Below are positions 17,624-26,064 of a stretch of DNA of 63,825 nt, in pieces. Made by a program: the position numbers and the translations under genes. This DNA is from Pseudomonadota bacterium (GTDB lineage Bacteria; Pseudomonadota; Gammaproteobacteria; Steroidobacterales; Steroidobacteraceae), in assembly GCA_023391335.1 (NCBI GenBank), contig JAEWBG010000032.1, positions 1 through 63,825 of the forward strand. The letters are read 5' to 3'. How positions within the stretch are numbered: position 1 is the stretch's first letter; every line of letters begins with the position of its first letter. The notes below the pieces were generated by a model. It was not told the origin of the DNA and did no database searches. It saw only the letters and a list, made by a program, of their open reading frames with translations.

Positions 17624-18957
17624 GCGGCGATGTGTTCGAGCGCTTGCGCGAGCTTGTCCACATCGTCATGCGAGTTCGTGAAATGAAATGAGGCGCGAAC
17701 CGCACCGGCTTCGATCCCGGGCCAGCGCAGGGCCGCGACATAAATGCGGGCATTGGCAAGCACGGTGGCGACATCCACTGCGGCACGTCCGCCGATGCGG
17801 AAGGCCAGGATGCCGGCCCACAGCCCAGGTCGCGCGGGCGTCAGAAGTTCGAGCTTCGGAATTTTTTGAAAGCGCAGCCGTGCGTAGATCGCCAACTCGC
17901 GGATACGTGCTTCAAGTTTCGCCCGGCCGATTTGCTGATGCAGTTCGAACGCGGCTTCGAGTCCGCGCAATCCAGGCCACATGGCAGGGACGTTGTTGCC
18001 CAGCTTGTGAAGGGCACTCGGCACGTCAGCAAAACCAAGCGCATCCGTGGGCGCCGGTGGTGAGCCATCCAATCCACGTGGCGCGATCGGCCATAGCCGA
18101 TCGAGTGCCTCGCGGCGCACGATCAACGCGCCGGTCCCATAAGGGGCATTCATCCATTTGTGAAAGGAAGCGGCATAGAAATCGCAGCCGAGCTCGCCCA
18201 CATTCAAGTCCAACATGCCTGGGGCTTGGGCGCCGTCGACGACGGTGAAAATACCGCGTTGGCGCGCGAACTGCGCCAAATCCTGGACGGGCATGACTGC
18301 ACCGTCCGCGTATTGAACATGCGAAAACGCGAACACGCGCGTGCGTTCGGTCACTGCGCCGGCAAACAGGCCGAGCGCCTGCTCGGGCCCGGCAAGCGGT
18401 GCCGGCAACTCGATCTGTTTCACGACCACGCCGCGTCGACGTGCAAGTGTCAGCCAAGGTGCGAGCGCGGCCGGATGTTCGCGGTTGGTGGTGATGACTT
18501 CATCGCCGTTCGCCAGATCGAGTCCATTCGCAACGATGCCGAGTGCTTCACCTGCGCCGCGGGTGAATTGCACTTCATCTGCAGTGCAATGGAAAAATTC
18601 AGCACATCGCGTTGCTAGGCGAGTACTTTCGTTCGCCCAGTAACCGCCGCGTCCGCTTGCATAGGCGGAGAGGCTTTGTGCCTCGCGCGCCCGGTACTCT
18701 GCCGCTAGCGCAGCTCGAAACGTCGGCCCGGCGGTTGCGACATCGAGATAACTGAGCTGCGCGTCCATGACCGGCTGGCTGCGCACCCATGGCCACAACT
18801 CTCGCGACGAACTGGGAATGTCGGCTTGCGAGAAAGCGGCATTGGCACCCAGCAGAGTCGCAATCCCGGCACTGCCGGCGAGAAGTTCACGACGGGAAAT
18901 CGGATTCGACAAATCGATGAGAGAAGGTGAGTCGGTCATGATCGGGATGCCGCGCAT
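17620..18957 (-). CDS. Class V aminotransferase-like PLP enzyme with twin-arginine signal
   Basis: This 445-residue protein belongs to the cysteine desulfurase/selenocysteine lyase (class V, fold-type I PLP) family. The PLP lysine is in ASFHKWMNAPYGTG, with the Asp/Gln-His elements VVDGAQAPG upstream. Unlike cytosolic IscS/SufS, it opens with SRRELLAGSAGIATLLGA and an Ala-rich cleavage site, a twin-arginine (Tat) signal, so it should be folded with its cofactor and then exported. IscS-type catalytic Cys loop sequence is not obvious. The start is ATG at 18957 or ATG at 18939; neither has a strong ribosome-binding site. It overlaps a membrane-protein gene by four bases. Substrate unknown; isopenicillin-epimerase-like proteins are the closest look. 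Confidence 0.85.
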   Translation of the reverse strand: MRGIPIMTDSPSLIDLSNPISRRELLAGSAGIATLLGANAAFSQADIPSSSRELWPWVRSQPVMDAQLSYLDVATAGPTFRAALAAEYRAREAQSLSAYASGRGGYWANESTRLATRCAEFFHCTADEVQFTRGAGEALGIVANGLDLANGDEVITTNREHPAALAPWLTLARRRGVVVKQIELPAPLAGPEQALGLFAGAVTERTRVFAFSHVQYADGAVMPVQDLAQFARQRGIFTVVDGAQAPGMLDLNVGELGCDFYAASFHKWMNAPYGTGALIVRREALDRLWPIAPRGLDGSPPAPTDALGFADVPSALHKLGNNVPAMWPGLRGLEAAFELHQQIGRAKLEARIRELAIYARLRFQKIPKLELLTPARPGLWAGILAFRIGGRAAVDVATVLANARIYVAALRWPGIEAGAVRASFHFTNSHDDVDKLAQALEHIAA

Positions 18958-19019
18958 TATAGTGAAGGCTCCGCGCTTTTCCTGCTAACGTATGCGCCTT
19001 CCTACGCTTTTGTGCTCCG

Positions 19020-20540
19020 ATGTCGCACGAATATCTCGAACGTGTTCTGAAAGCTCGCGTGTATGACGTGGCGATCGAATCGCCGCTGGAATCCGCACCG
19101 CGCTTGAGCCGCCGCCTTGGCAATCAAGTGTTGTTCAAGCGCGAGGACTTGCAGCCGGTCTTCTCGTTCAAGATTCGCGGCGCTTACAACAAGATTGCGC
19201 ACCTGTCCGACACGGCTGCACAGCGCGGCGTGATTTGCGCCTCAGCAGGCAATCACGCGCAAGGTGTGGCGCTTGGCGCGAAGCGTCGCGGTATTCGCGC
19301 GACGATCGTCATGCCGCAGACCACCCCGCAGATCAAGGTTCAGGCCGTGAAAGACCTCGGCGGCGAGGCGATTCTGCACGGCGATGATTACGATCAAGCG
19401 TACGAACATGCCCTGGCACTGACACGCGAACGCCAGCTCACGTTCATTCATCCTTTCGATGATCCCGATGTGATCGCGGGCCAAGGCACGATCGGAATGG
19501 AAATCCTGCGGCAGCGCGCGGGTGAAGATATCGACGCGATCTTCGTTCCGGTTGGAGGCGGCGGTCTCATTGCTGGCGTCGCCACCTACGTGAAGTATCT
19601 GTTTCCCAAGATTCGCATTATCGGTGTGGAACCCGAGGATAGCGATGCGATGGCGCGCTCGATGCAAGCACATAAACGCGTCGTGTTGGATCGCGTCGGC
19701 ATCTTCGCGGATGGCGTGGCGGTGCGACGCGTGGGCGAAGAGACGTTCCGGTTGGTGCAAGAATCCGTCGATGAAATCATCACGGTCAGCACCGATGAAA
19801 TCTGCGCCGCCATGCAGGACATCTTCGAAGACAATCGCACTGTGGTCGAACCCGCCGGCGCTCTCGCCGTCGCTGGCATCAAGCGCTACACAGCGCGCGA
19901 GCAATGCAAAGATCGCACGCTGATCGCGATCAACTCAGGTGCCAACGTCAATTTCGATCGATTGCGCCACGTGGCCGAGCGCGCCGACATCGGCGGTCAA
20001 CGCGAGGCATTGATCGCGGTGGAAATCCCAGAGCAGAAGGGCAGCTTCTTACGCTTTTGCGAGACGTTGGGCCGCCGCGGCGTGACTGAATTCAACTACC
20101 GCTACAACTCCGGCGCCGCAGCTCAGTTGTTCGTGGGCTTGGCGTTGTCGGAAGGTCGCAAGGAAAAGGAAGCCGTCCTCAAATCGCTCCGCGATGCGGG
20201 TTACCCGGTGATCGACATGAGCGAGAACGAGATGGCGAAACTGCACGTCCGCTACATGGTTGGCGGGCATGCACACGGCATCGAGAACGAACGCTTATTC
20301 CGTTTCGAATTTCCCGAGCGACCGGGTGCATTGTTGAAGTTCCTAAATGCAATCGGCACGCAGTGGAACATCACGCTGTTCCATTACCGCAATCACGGGT
20401 CGGACTACGGACGCGTACTGGCTGGCGTGCAAATTCCCGCTGCCGAGAGCGTGGATTTCGATTTGCACGTACGCGAACTGAAGTACGTCTACGCTGAAGA
20501 AACGGAGAATCCAGCGTACCGGCGTTTCTTGGGCGGTTGA
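19020..20540 (+). CDS. ilvA: Threonine deaminase, biosynthetic
   Basis: This 506-residue PLP enzyme converts threonine to 2-oxobutyrate, the committed step to isoleucine. The PLP lysine lies in FSFKIRGAYNKI, the Gly-rich phosphate-binding loop in PVGGGGLIAGVA, and ASAGNHAQGVALGAK is the conserved Asn-containing loop. Residues about 320-506 hold two ACT-like regulatory domains (EIPEQKGSFLRFCE and FEFPERPGALLKFLNAIG), the arrangement of the allosteric, isoleucine-inhibited E. coli-type enzyme rather than the short catabolic one. It is separated from the ilvB/ilvN genes by about 13 kb. The start is ATG at 19020. Confidence 0.95.
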   Translation: MSHEYLERVLKARVYDVAIESPLESAPRLSRRLGNQVLFKREDLQPVFSFKIRGAYNKIAHLSDTAAQRGVICASAGNHAQGVALGAKRRGIRATIVMPQTTPQIKVQAVKDLGGEAILHGDDYDQAYEHALALTRERQLTFIHPFDDPDVIAGQGTIGMEILRQRAGEDIDAIFVPVGGGGLIAGVATYVKYLFPKIRIIGVEPEDSDAMARSMQAHKRVVLDRVGIFADGVAVRRVGEETFRLVQESVDEIITVSTDEICAAMQDIFEDNRTVVEPAGALAVAGIKRYTAREQCKDRTLIAINSGANVNFDRLRHVAERADIGGQREALIAVEIPEQKGSFLRFCETLGRRGVTEFNYRYNSGAAAQLFVGLALSEGRKEKEAVLKSLRDAGYPVIDMSENEMAKLHVRYMVGGHAHGIENERLFRFEFPERPGALLKFLNAIGTQWNITLFHYRNHGSDYGRVLAGVQIPAAESVDFDLHVRELKYVYAEETENPAYRRFLGG

Positions 20541-20596
20541 CGACACGCTTCGACACGGCGTCCCATCGCAGGTCGTCGACTTCGCTCAACCTACTA

Positions 20597-23230
20597 CTAC
20601 TGCGAGTTCGCAGCATTGAGCTGCGCGAGCGCTGCGCCGGTTCGCAATGTGATTGGCGCATCTGCGCCTTGAGCCTTCTGCAGTAGAGGAAAGCTCTCCC
20701 GCAAATAGGGTTCTGCTTCCGCCGCTCGATGCAAGGCAATGAGCGTTTGCCCGAGTGCGCTCTTGATCGTCGCAAGTTGTGGATTGTCGTTGGCCGATGA
20801 GCGTTGCGAGATGTCGAGCGCTCGGCGCAGCGATTGCTCGGCTTGAGTGTAGCGATGCTGTTCGAGATGTACGCGCCCAATGCCCGTCAGTGCAGAGGCG
20901 ATGAACGGGTGATCGACCGGCAACGATTCTCGATAGATGTCGTAGGCCTCCGAGAAGTCCCGCATCGCTTCATCGAGCCTGCCCGCGTCAAGCCGCAGCA
21001 ACCCGAGGCTCACCAAATCATGGCCGACGAACGCGTGACGCTCACCGCGAACTTGGCGATCCTGCTGCAGGACATCGCTCAACACTTGATCGGCGCGCTC
21101 GAAGTCTCCTTTGCGATGGAGGAAGCGACCGAATGCAGCCCGCGCATCAATCGTCTGCGGATGGCGATCGCCAAGGACCTTCGACAACGTGGCGATCGCT
21201 TCGCCGTACAGCGGTTCGGCAGCGGCGAGTTTGCCTTGCAAGTGCAGCGCCTGTGCCAGATTCAGCACGTGCATGCCGACATCCGGATGATCATTGCCTA
21301 GCGCTTGCCGATCGATGTCGAGCGCCGCACGGTAGAGGCGTACCGCTTCTTCGTAATCGCCCTGATACGTGTGCAGGCTCGCCAAATCATCCAAGACCGA
21401 GGCGGCGGCGGGGGTGCGATCCTGCTGATGCTCGCGATAGATCGCCAGGCTGGCCTGATCGAATTCGATCGCCTGCGACAGCTCGCCTCGATCTTGTGCC
21501 AGCACGGCTTTCGACTTGAGCGTCGTGGCGACTTGAGTCGAGCGTGGGCCGAACAGCTTCGTCTGCAACGCAAGCGCTGCATCCAACTGCTGTTCGCATG
21601 CATTCAAGTCACCGAGATCGCACAATGCCGCGCCCAGTGCCGCTTGAGTGGCGGCCACTTGCGGATCGTCCGGACCATGCAATGCGATTTGCGATTTCAA
21701 GGCATCCCGCAATAGGTTGATCGAATCCGGGTACAGGCCAAGACTGCGGTAAACCTGCCCGATCGTATTCAGCAACGCAGCGCGCGTGTCGGGCTGGTCG
21801 CTCAAGCCCAAGCTCACACGGCGAGCGCCGATGTCGAGAACTTCGCGTGCTGTCACTTGATTGCCGCGGCTGTGCGAGGGATCGGAGAGTTCGAACAGCT
21901 CGACCAAGAAAGATGAAACCTGCTCGGCCCGCGAACGCTGCGCGGTTGCGATATCCCTCTCCTGTGCGATGCGCTTGCTTTGAATCCACGTAACGGCAGA
22001 GAAGGCGCTCAGCGCGAGCAAGACGGCCACCGATGCAGCAACGGACCACGCGTGTCGGCGAATGAATTTGCCGGTGCGATAACGCCAAGTGTCCTTGGTT
22101 GCCAGTACGGGCTCTCGCTGCAGATAGCGCTGCAGATCAGTCGCGAGTTGTTCGGCCGAGCTATAGCGGCGCTCAGCGTCTTTTCGCATCGCCATCAAAA
22201 TGATGCTGTCCAATTCGCCAGCCAGCTGTTTACGCAGCCGCGTGGACGTAACGGCGCGGCAGCTCGCAATGTCCTGCAGCAGTTGCGGCGATTCCTGTTC
22301 GGTCTTGGCGAGCAGTGCGCTGGGTGCAAGCGGTTCCTGCTCGCACACGATGCGTTCCATCTCGTTCAACGAGGTCCCGATGAGTTGGTAGGGCCTACGG
22401 CCGCAGAGCAACTCGTAAAGCAGGACGCCCAACACGTAGATGTCGCTGGAGGTCGTGATCGTCTCGCCGCGGACCTGTTCGGGACTCGCGTGCGCCGGTG
22501 TCATGACGCGATAGTCGATGTGCGTCATCGCAACGGTTTGCGGGGAGTGCTTGGCTTCCAGGAGTTTGGCGATGCCGAAGTCGAGTAGCTTGGGTTCGCC
22601 GTTGGGCGTGACCAAGATGTTGTTCGGCTTCAGGTCGCGATGGACGATCAGATTTTGGTGCGCATAGTGGACAGCTGCGCACACCTGTTGGACCAATCGA
22701 ATGCGCTCTTCGATCGTGAGTTGGCGTCGGTCGCAATAAGAATCGATCGGCTCGCCTTCGATGTACTCCATCACCAGATAAGGAGTGCCGTCCTGCGCGC
22801 GACCGCCATCGAGCAATCGCGCGATGTTTGGATGTTGCAGGTTCGCGAGGATTTGCCGTTCTTGCCGCAGCCGACCCTGAATTTGTGCAGAGAACAAGCC
22901 GCCGCGAACGATCTTGATCGCGACGTGTTGCCGATATTCTTCATCGGCGCGCTCGGCAAGATACACATCGCCCATGCCGCCGGAACCCAATTTGCGCAGC
23001 AAGCGATAGTTGCCGAGGATCCGGCCTTCGAGCGATTCGGGAGCGCCCTCGACATTGCCCGCCGGGACGTCCCAGTCATCTTCCTGCGAGGGACTGTCGG
23101 CGAGCGCGAGAATTACCTTCGAAAGCAGCGTTTCATCATCGCCGCACGCCTTGCGCACATAGTCCATGCGCTCGCCCTGGCCGAGCTTGCGTGCGCGTTG
23201 AACGATGGTGGTGAGGGGCTCGTGGCTCAT
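20597..23230 (-). CDS. Serine/threonine protein kinase with C-terminal TPR array
   Basis: This protein of about 877 residues has a Hanks-type kinase domain at residues about 70-350: the GSGGMGDVYLA glycine loop, AIKIVRG lysine, IVHRDLKPNNILV catalytic loop and DFGIAKLLE. One transmembrane helix follows (near AWSVAASVAVLLALSAFSAV). The rest is a tetratricopeptide array with long regular repeats (for example GDYEEAVRLYRAALDIDRQA), presumably periplasmic. Such kinases are common in Xanthomonadales-like and myxobacterial genomes. I take ATG at 23230 (MSHEPL). It is preceded by a divergent small basic protein gene. Targets are unknown. Confidence 0.9.
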   Translation of the reverse strand: MSHEPLTTIVQRARKLGQGERMDYVRKACGDDETLLSKVILALADSPSQEDDWDVPAGNVEGAPESLEGRILGNYRLLRKLGSGGMGDVYLAERADEEYRQHVAIKIVRGGLFSAQIQGRLRQERQILANLQHPNIARLLDGGRAQDGTPYLVMEYIEGEPIDSYCDRRQLTIEERIRLVQQVCAAVHYAHQNLIVHRDLKPNNILVTPNGEPKLLDFGIAKLLEAKHSPQTVAMTHIDYRVMTPAHASPEQVRGETITTSSDIYVLGVLLYELLCGRRPYQLIGTSLNEMERIVCEQEPLAPSALLAKTEQESPQLLQDIASCRAVTSTRLRKQLAGELDSIILMAMRKDAERRYSSAEQLATDLQRYLQREPVLATKDTWRYRTGKFIRRHAWSVAASVAVLLALSAFSAVTWIQSKRIAQERDIATAQRSRAEQVSSFLVELFELSDPSHSRGNQVTAREVLDIGARRVSLGLSDQPDTRAALLNTIGQVYRSLGLYPDSINLLRDALKSQIALHGPDDPQVAATQAALGAALCDLGDLNACEQQLDAALALQTKLFGPRSTQVATTLKSKAVLAQDRGELSQAIEFDQASLAIYREHQQDRTPAAASVLDDLASLHTYQGDYEEAVRLYRAALDIDRQALGNDHPDVGMHVLNLAQALHLQGKLAAAEPLYGEAIATLSKVLGDRHPQTIDARAAFGRFLHRKGDFERADQVLSDVLQQDRQVRGERHAFVGHDLVSLGLLRLDAGRLDEAMRDFSEAYDIYRESLPVDHPFIASALTGIGRVHLEQHRYTQAEQSLRRALDISQRSSANDNPQLATIKSALGQTLIALHRAAEAEPYLRESFPLLQKAQGADAPITLRTGAALAQLNAANSQ

Positions 23231-23338
23231 GGGCTGCGAATGATGCAACAGTCGCAGGGCCGCATGTAATAATCAAAACGGCGAGTTTTTCGCAGAAACT
23301 CGTCTCAAGACCACAAGTGGGGACTAACTGGAGGCCGC

Positions 23339-23470
23339 ATGGCAACGAAGAAAAAGGCAGGAAAGAAGAAGACGAGCAAGAAGAAGGCTGGCAAGAAAAA
23401 AACAGCCCGAAGAAAGACAGCTAAGCGCACCAAACGTGCAGGTACTCGGGTCGTGCGCGTACCGCAATAA
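23339..23470 (+). CDS. Very small Lys/Arg-rich protein, histone-H1-like
   Basis: This 43-codon gene encodes MATKKKAGKKKTSKKKAGKK and a continued basic tail with TARRK, TAKR and TKRAG. More than half of its residues are Lys or Arg, with Ala/Thr/Gly between them, as in the C-terminal tails of bacterial histone H1-like or AlgP-like proteins. It could bind DNA or RNA. The ATG is preceded by GGAGG at a good distance, and a strong hairpin follows the stop. It stands alone between two divergent or convergent neighbours. The sequence is simple, so homology will be hard to prove. Confidence 0.65.
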   Translation: MATKKKAGKKKTSKKKAGKKKTARRKTAKRTKRAGTRVVRVPQ

Positions 23471-23482
23471 GCTCTCTGCACT

Positions 23483-23512
23483 GCATGCTGCCCGTTTGGG
23501 CGGGCAGCATGC
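23483..23512 (+). terminator. Hairpin after the small basic protein gene
   Basis: A perfect 12-base stem (GCATGCTGCCCG with CGGGCAGCATGC) has a six-base loop. No T-run follows, so it may stabilise the message or stop transcription with Rho. Confidence 0.5.
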
Positions 23513-23560
23513 CGACTCGTTCAGGCGCGCCTCTGACGCGACCCGCTCGATCTAGCTCGC

Positions 23561-23791
23561 TCAATTCTTCAGTTCGTCCTTCGCATCTTCCGCGCCTTCG
23601 CGCGCTTCATCGATCGCGTCGTCAACCTTGTTCGCCGTGGACTCCTGACCGCCATTCTTGACGGTATCGATCGCCTCATCGACTTCTTCGCCGGCTTGTT
23701 CAACTGGACCCTTCTTGTCGCAGCCCGCAGCGGTGAGCGCAAGAAACGCAGTGAGAGATGCAATGCACAGATGGCGAACGTTGGGACGCAT
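23561..23791 (-). CDS. Small lipoprotein
   Basis: This 76-residue protein has a signal peptide with a lipobox (LTAAGC, Cys near residue 24). The mature part is short and strongly acidic, with repeated A/E/D-rich helices (EVDEAIDTVKN, KVDDAIDEAREG). It resembles envelope-stress-induced small lipoproteins, but I do not recognise a family. The ribosome-binding site GGAGG lies nine bases before the ATG. An exact EcfG-type promoter sits about 40 bases upstream, so it is probably a member of the general stress regulon controlled from 24304-27822. Confidence 0.8.
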   Translation of the reverse strand: MRPNVRHLCIASLTAFLALTAAGCDKKGPVEQAGEEVDEAIDTVKNGGQESTANKVDDAIDEAREGAEDAKDELKN

Positions 23792-23827
23792 GGTGTTCCT
23801 CCTCGTGTAAATATCGTTTGCGTCGTC

Positions 23828-23853
23828 AACGACACGCCTGCATGTGAAGTTCC
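23828..23853 (-). promoter_or_regulatory. EcfG-type promoter for the small lipoprotein gene
   Basis: On the minus strand GGAAC (plus-strand 23849-23853) and CGTT (23828-23831) are separated by 17 bases, matching the GSR sigma-factor consensus at all nine fixed positions. The start codon lies about 40 bases downstream. Confidence 0.75.
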
Positions 23854-23909
23854 CTCACCCCCGACGAAGAGCGCTGACGCGAGTTACAGCGATCGGCTCA
23901 CAATTGCAG

Positions 23910-23934
23910 GGAACCATCGGATTCTCCAGGCGTT
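23910..23934 (+). promoter_or_regulatory. EcfG-type promoter for the DUF1328 gene
   Basis: GGAAC (23910-23914) and CGTT (23931-23934) are separated by 16 bases, matching the GSR consensus exactly. It is divergent from the promoter at 23828-23853, so one 110-base region serves both genes. Confidence 0.75.
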
Positions 23935-23987
23935 GCGCCATCGAAGCTCGATGCGAGATTCGCATCATTCCGCAGCAGGAGGTTGAT

Positions 23988-24161
23988 ATGTTGTCGTGGG
24001 CGTTGACGTTCTTCATCGTCGCGATCATCGCAGCCGTTCTGGGATTCACCACAATCGCCGGGGCGGCAGCGGGAATTGCGAAGATCCTGTTCTTTATCTT
24101 TTTGGTCTTGACGTTGGTTGCGTTGGTCGCAGGCGCATTGCGGGGCCGGCCACCGGTTTGA
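23988..24161 (+). CDS. DUF1328 family small membrane protein (YtjA-like)
   Basis: This 57-residue protein consists of two hydrophobic helices (LTFFIVAIIAAVLGFTTIAG and AKILFFIFLVLTLVALVAGAL) ending in a short charged tail, as in the YtjA/DUF1328 family found across Proteobacteria. I set the start at ATG 23988 because GGAGG stands six bases before it; the longer open frame upstream is not coding-like. Members are often stress-induced, which agrees with the EcfG-type promoter at 23910-23934. Function unknown. Confidence 0.88.
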   Translation: MLSWALTFFIVAIIAAVLGFTTIAGAAAGIAKILFFIFLVLTLVALVAGALRGRPPV

Positions 24162-24175
24162 CGGTGCCGATGCAG

Positions 24176-24199
24176 TTCACCGAGGCGATCCTCGGTGAA
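24176..24199 (+). terminator. Hairpin after the DUF1328 gene
   Basis: TTCACCGAGG-CGAT-CCTCGGTGAA is a perfect ten-base stem 14 bases after the stop. No T-run follows. Confidence 0.5.
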
Positions 24200-24254
24200 C
24201 GAGAGAGCGCAAAACCCCGCCGCAATTTGCATGCATGCGACGGTCTGGAAAAGC

Positions 24255-24283
24255 AAAACGGGAGCGCGAGGCTCCCGTTTTTG
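24255..24283. terminator. Bidirectional intrinsic terminator
   Basis: AAAACGGGAGC and GCTCCCGTTTTT flank a five-base loop. Both strands end in T-runs, so it can terminate both the DUF1328 transcript and the convergent phyR transcript. Confidence 0.9.
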
Positions 24284-24303
24284 TATCGTCAGGGATCAGC
24301 GGA

Positions 24304-25074
24304 TCAGGTGAACAACAGCGCTTGGCTGACTGCCACGCGAACGGTCTCGGGAACGAAGGGCTTGGTGACCAAGAAAGTGGGTTCCGGACGCTCGCCGGTC
24401 AGCAAGCGCTCGGGATAAGCGGTGATGAACACGATCGGGACCTGCACGTCGCTCAGGATCTCTTTGACCGCATCGATACCCGAGCTGCCATCGGCGAGCT
24501 TGATGTCCGCAAGGACGAGACCCGGCTCGGTCTTGCGCGCCGCTCGTACTGCTTCGTCTTTCGTGGTCGCGATGGCCGCGACCGAGTGCCCCATTTCGCG
24601 CACGATGCTCTGCAAATCCAGGGAAATGATTGGCTCATCCTCGATGATGAGAACCTTGGTCGCGGGCTGACTCGAAATTTCCTTCACGGCCTGCTGAACC
24701 ATTTGTTTCACGTCTTCTTCGGAGACCCGCAGAATTCTCGCGGTATCACCGACGTTGAAGCCCTCCATTGCCGTCAACAGCAGCGCTTGGCGGTGCGCCG
24801 GAGTGAGCTCGCTCAAGCGCTTCGTCACGGTGTCGGTCGAAGCGGTGGAGACCAGCGAGCGCGATTCGACATCGGTGCTTCCCCAAAGGGTATGGAACAG
24901 CAAATACAACCCGACGCGTGGGGGCAATTCGGCCGGCAGCACCTTCGGATCGGCAACGATGGCCTCCAAACAAGCGCGCACGTAGGTATCGCCGCTCTTT
25001 TGGGTCCCGCATAGCGCCCGGGCATAGCGCCGTAAATACGGCAAATGTTCAGCGATGGCGTGAGCTAAGGCCAT
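24304..25074 (-). CDS. phyR: General stress response anti-anti-sigma regulator
   Basis: This 256-residue protein has the PhyR layout: an ECF-sigma-like N-terminal domain (residues about 1-135) lacking DNA-binding competence, and a C-terminal receiver (about 138-256). The receiver contains acidic pair EDE (145-147), phospho-acceptor Asp190 in LADIKL, and the FITAYPERLLTG and FLVTKPF elements typical of the FATGUY receiver subfamily. When phosphorylated, PhyR binds and sequesters NepR, which frees the sigma factor. The gene is divergent from nepR-ecfG-kinase, the standard alphaproteobacterial arrangement. Upstream there is a minus-strand GGAAC (25167-25171), back to back with that of nepR, but without a well-placed CGTT. 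Confidence 0.93.
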   Translation of the reverse strand: MALAHAIAEHLPYLRRYARALCGTQKSGDTYVRACLEAIVADPKVLPAELPPRVGLYLLFHTLWGSTDVESRSLVSTASTDTVTKRLSELTPAHRQALLLTAMEGFNVGDTARILRVSEEDVKQMVQQAVKEISSQPATKVLIIEDEPIISLDLQSIVREMGHSVAAIATTKDEAVRAARKTEPGLVLADIKLADGSSGIDAVKEILSDVQVPIVFITAYPERLLTGERPEPTFLVTKPFVPETVRVAVSQALLFT

Positions 25075-25180
25075 GGAGAGACTCCTAATTCTTTATTGCG
25101 TCTTTATAGCGAGCGCGTTGCGCGCACAAATAATTGCGGTATTACTATGTACGAACCACACGAAAGGTTCCGTCCCGCGT

Positions 25181-25205
25181 GGAACTTTTGCAATTCAGCT
25201 ACGTT
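25181..25205 (+). promoter_or_regulatory. EcfG-type promoter for the nepR operon
   Basis: GGAAC (25181-25185), a 16-base spacer and CGTT (25202-25205) match the GSR sigma consensus exactly. The nepR start lies 56 bases downstream, suggesting autoregulation of the module. Confidence 0.85.
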
Positions 25206-25260
25206 TGGGACAGACCCATGAACCCGTGCACCCTCATCCAGTGCCTTTCAAGACTCAGCC

Positions 25261-25452
25261 ATGATCATGAATGAGAAGACCAAGCCAGGCGAGTCGGTCG
25301 CAGCGACAGCGGCCGCGACACCGTCGGAGCAGGTCCCCGATTGGCTCGGCAATCGCCTGCGACGTATGTTTACAGATGTAATGGAAGAGCCGGTTCCGGA
25401 CGAATTCAAGGCGCTTCTCAAGCAACTTGAAGATAAGGAACGCGGGTCCTAA
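25261..25452 (+). CDS. nepR: Anti-sigma factor NepR
   Basis: This 63-residue protein shows the NepR core: LGNRLRRMFTDVMEEPVPDE followed by FKALLKQLE, two short helices joined by the conserved EPVP turn. NepR holds the EcfG sigma factor inactive until phosphorylated PhyR takes it away. A flexible Ala/Thr-rich N-terminus precedes the core. ATG codons at 25261 and 25267 are both possible starts. The sigma-factor gene begins 19 bases after its stop, and an EcfG-type promoter lies upstream, so the three downstream genes form one operon. Confidence 0.92.
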   Translation: MIMNEKTKPGESVAATAAATPSEQVPDWLGNRLRRMFTDVMEEPVPDEFKALLKQLEDKERGS

Positions 25453-25471
25453 CGGGCCGCGTGGAGAGTGC

Positions 25472-26041
25472 ATGAACGTCCGAGACACATTCTTGGAGCA
25501 AGTCACCGCGTTGCTGCCCGCGTTGCGCGCCTTCGGGCGTTCGTTATGCGGCGACCCAGCGCGTGCCGACGATTTGGTGCAGGACACGGTGCTCAAGGCC
25601 TGGACGAATCGCGAACAGTTTCAGTCAGGCAGCAACCTCAAGGCCTGGTTGTTCACGATTCTGCGCAACTGCTACTACTCGGAACTGCGCCATCGCAAGT
25701 TCGAGATCGAAGATCCTGATGGCGTCTGCGCCGCGCAGGTCGCAATCGCCCCGGATCACGATGCCAAGCTGCATTTGCGGGACTTGAGCCGCGCGCTTCA
25801 ACACCTGCCGCCCGATCAGCGCGAAGCGTTGATCCTGGTGTGCGCCACCGGGTTGTCATATGAAGAAGCGGCCGACGTGTGCCAAGTCGCGGTCGGCACG
25901 ATCAAGAGCCGAATTGCCCGCGCTCGCGATCGCCTCGTCGAACTGCTGGGTGAGGATGCAGCTCAGGTTGCCGGAGTGATCCCAGTACCCTCCATGACGG
26001 AATCAGAACCACTCGCGCCGCAGCGTTCCGGAGTGTCTTAA
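25472..26041 (+). CDS. ecfG: ECF sigma factor of the general stress response
   Basis: This 189-residue sigma factor contains region 2 (LCGDPARADDLVQDTVLKAW, with the following FTILRNCYYSELRHRK) and region 4 (HLPPDQREALILVCATGLSY, then EEAADVCQVAVGTIKSRIAR). The YYSELRHR and GTIKSRIARAR segments are those of the ECF15/EcfG group. It would direct RNA polymerase to GGAAC-N16/17-CGTT promoters, several of which are found in this window. I place the start at ATG 25472, with GGAGAG upstream. It sits between nepR and the kinase gene. Confidence 0.93.
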   Translation: MNVRDTFLEQVTALLPALRAFGRSLCGDPARADDLVQDTVLKAWTNREQFQSGSNLKAWLFTILRNCYYSELRHRKFEIEDPDGVCAAQVAIAPDHDAKLHLRDLSRALQHLPPDQREALILVCATGLSYEEAADVCQVAVGTIKSRIARARDRLVELLGEDAAQVAGVIPVPSMTESEPLAPQRSGVS

Positions 26042-26064
26042 CCAGCGGCAGCGGGAGCTAGCGA

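Noticed and set aside
25146..25171. EcfG promoter for phyR on the minus strand
   Set aside because: GGAAC is present, but no CGTT lies 16-17 bases away; a sigma-70-like TATAAA further downstream is as likely.
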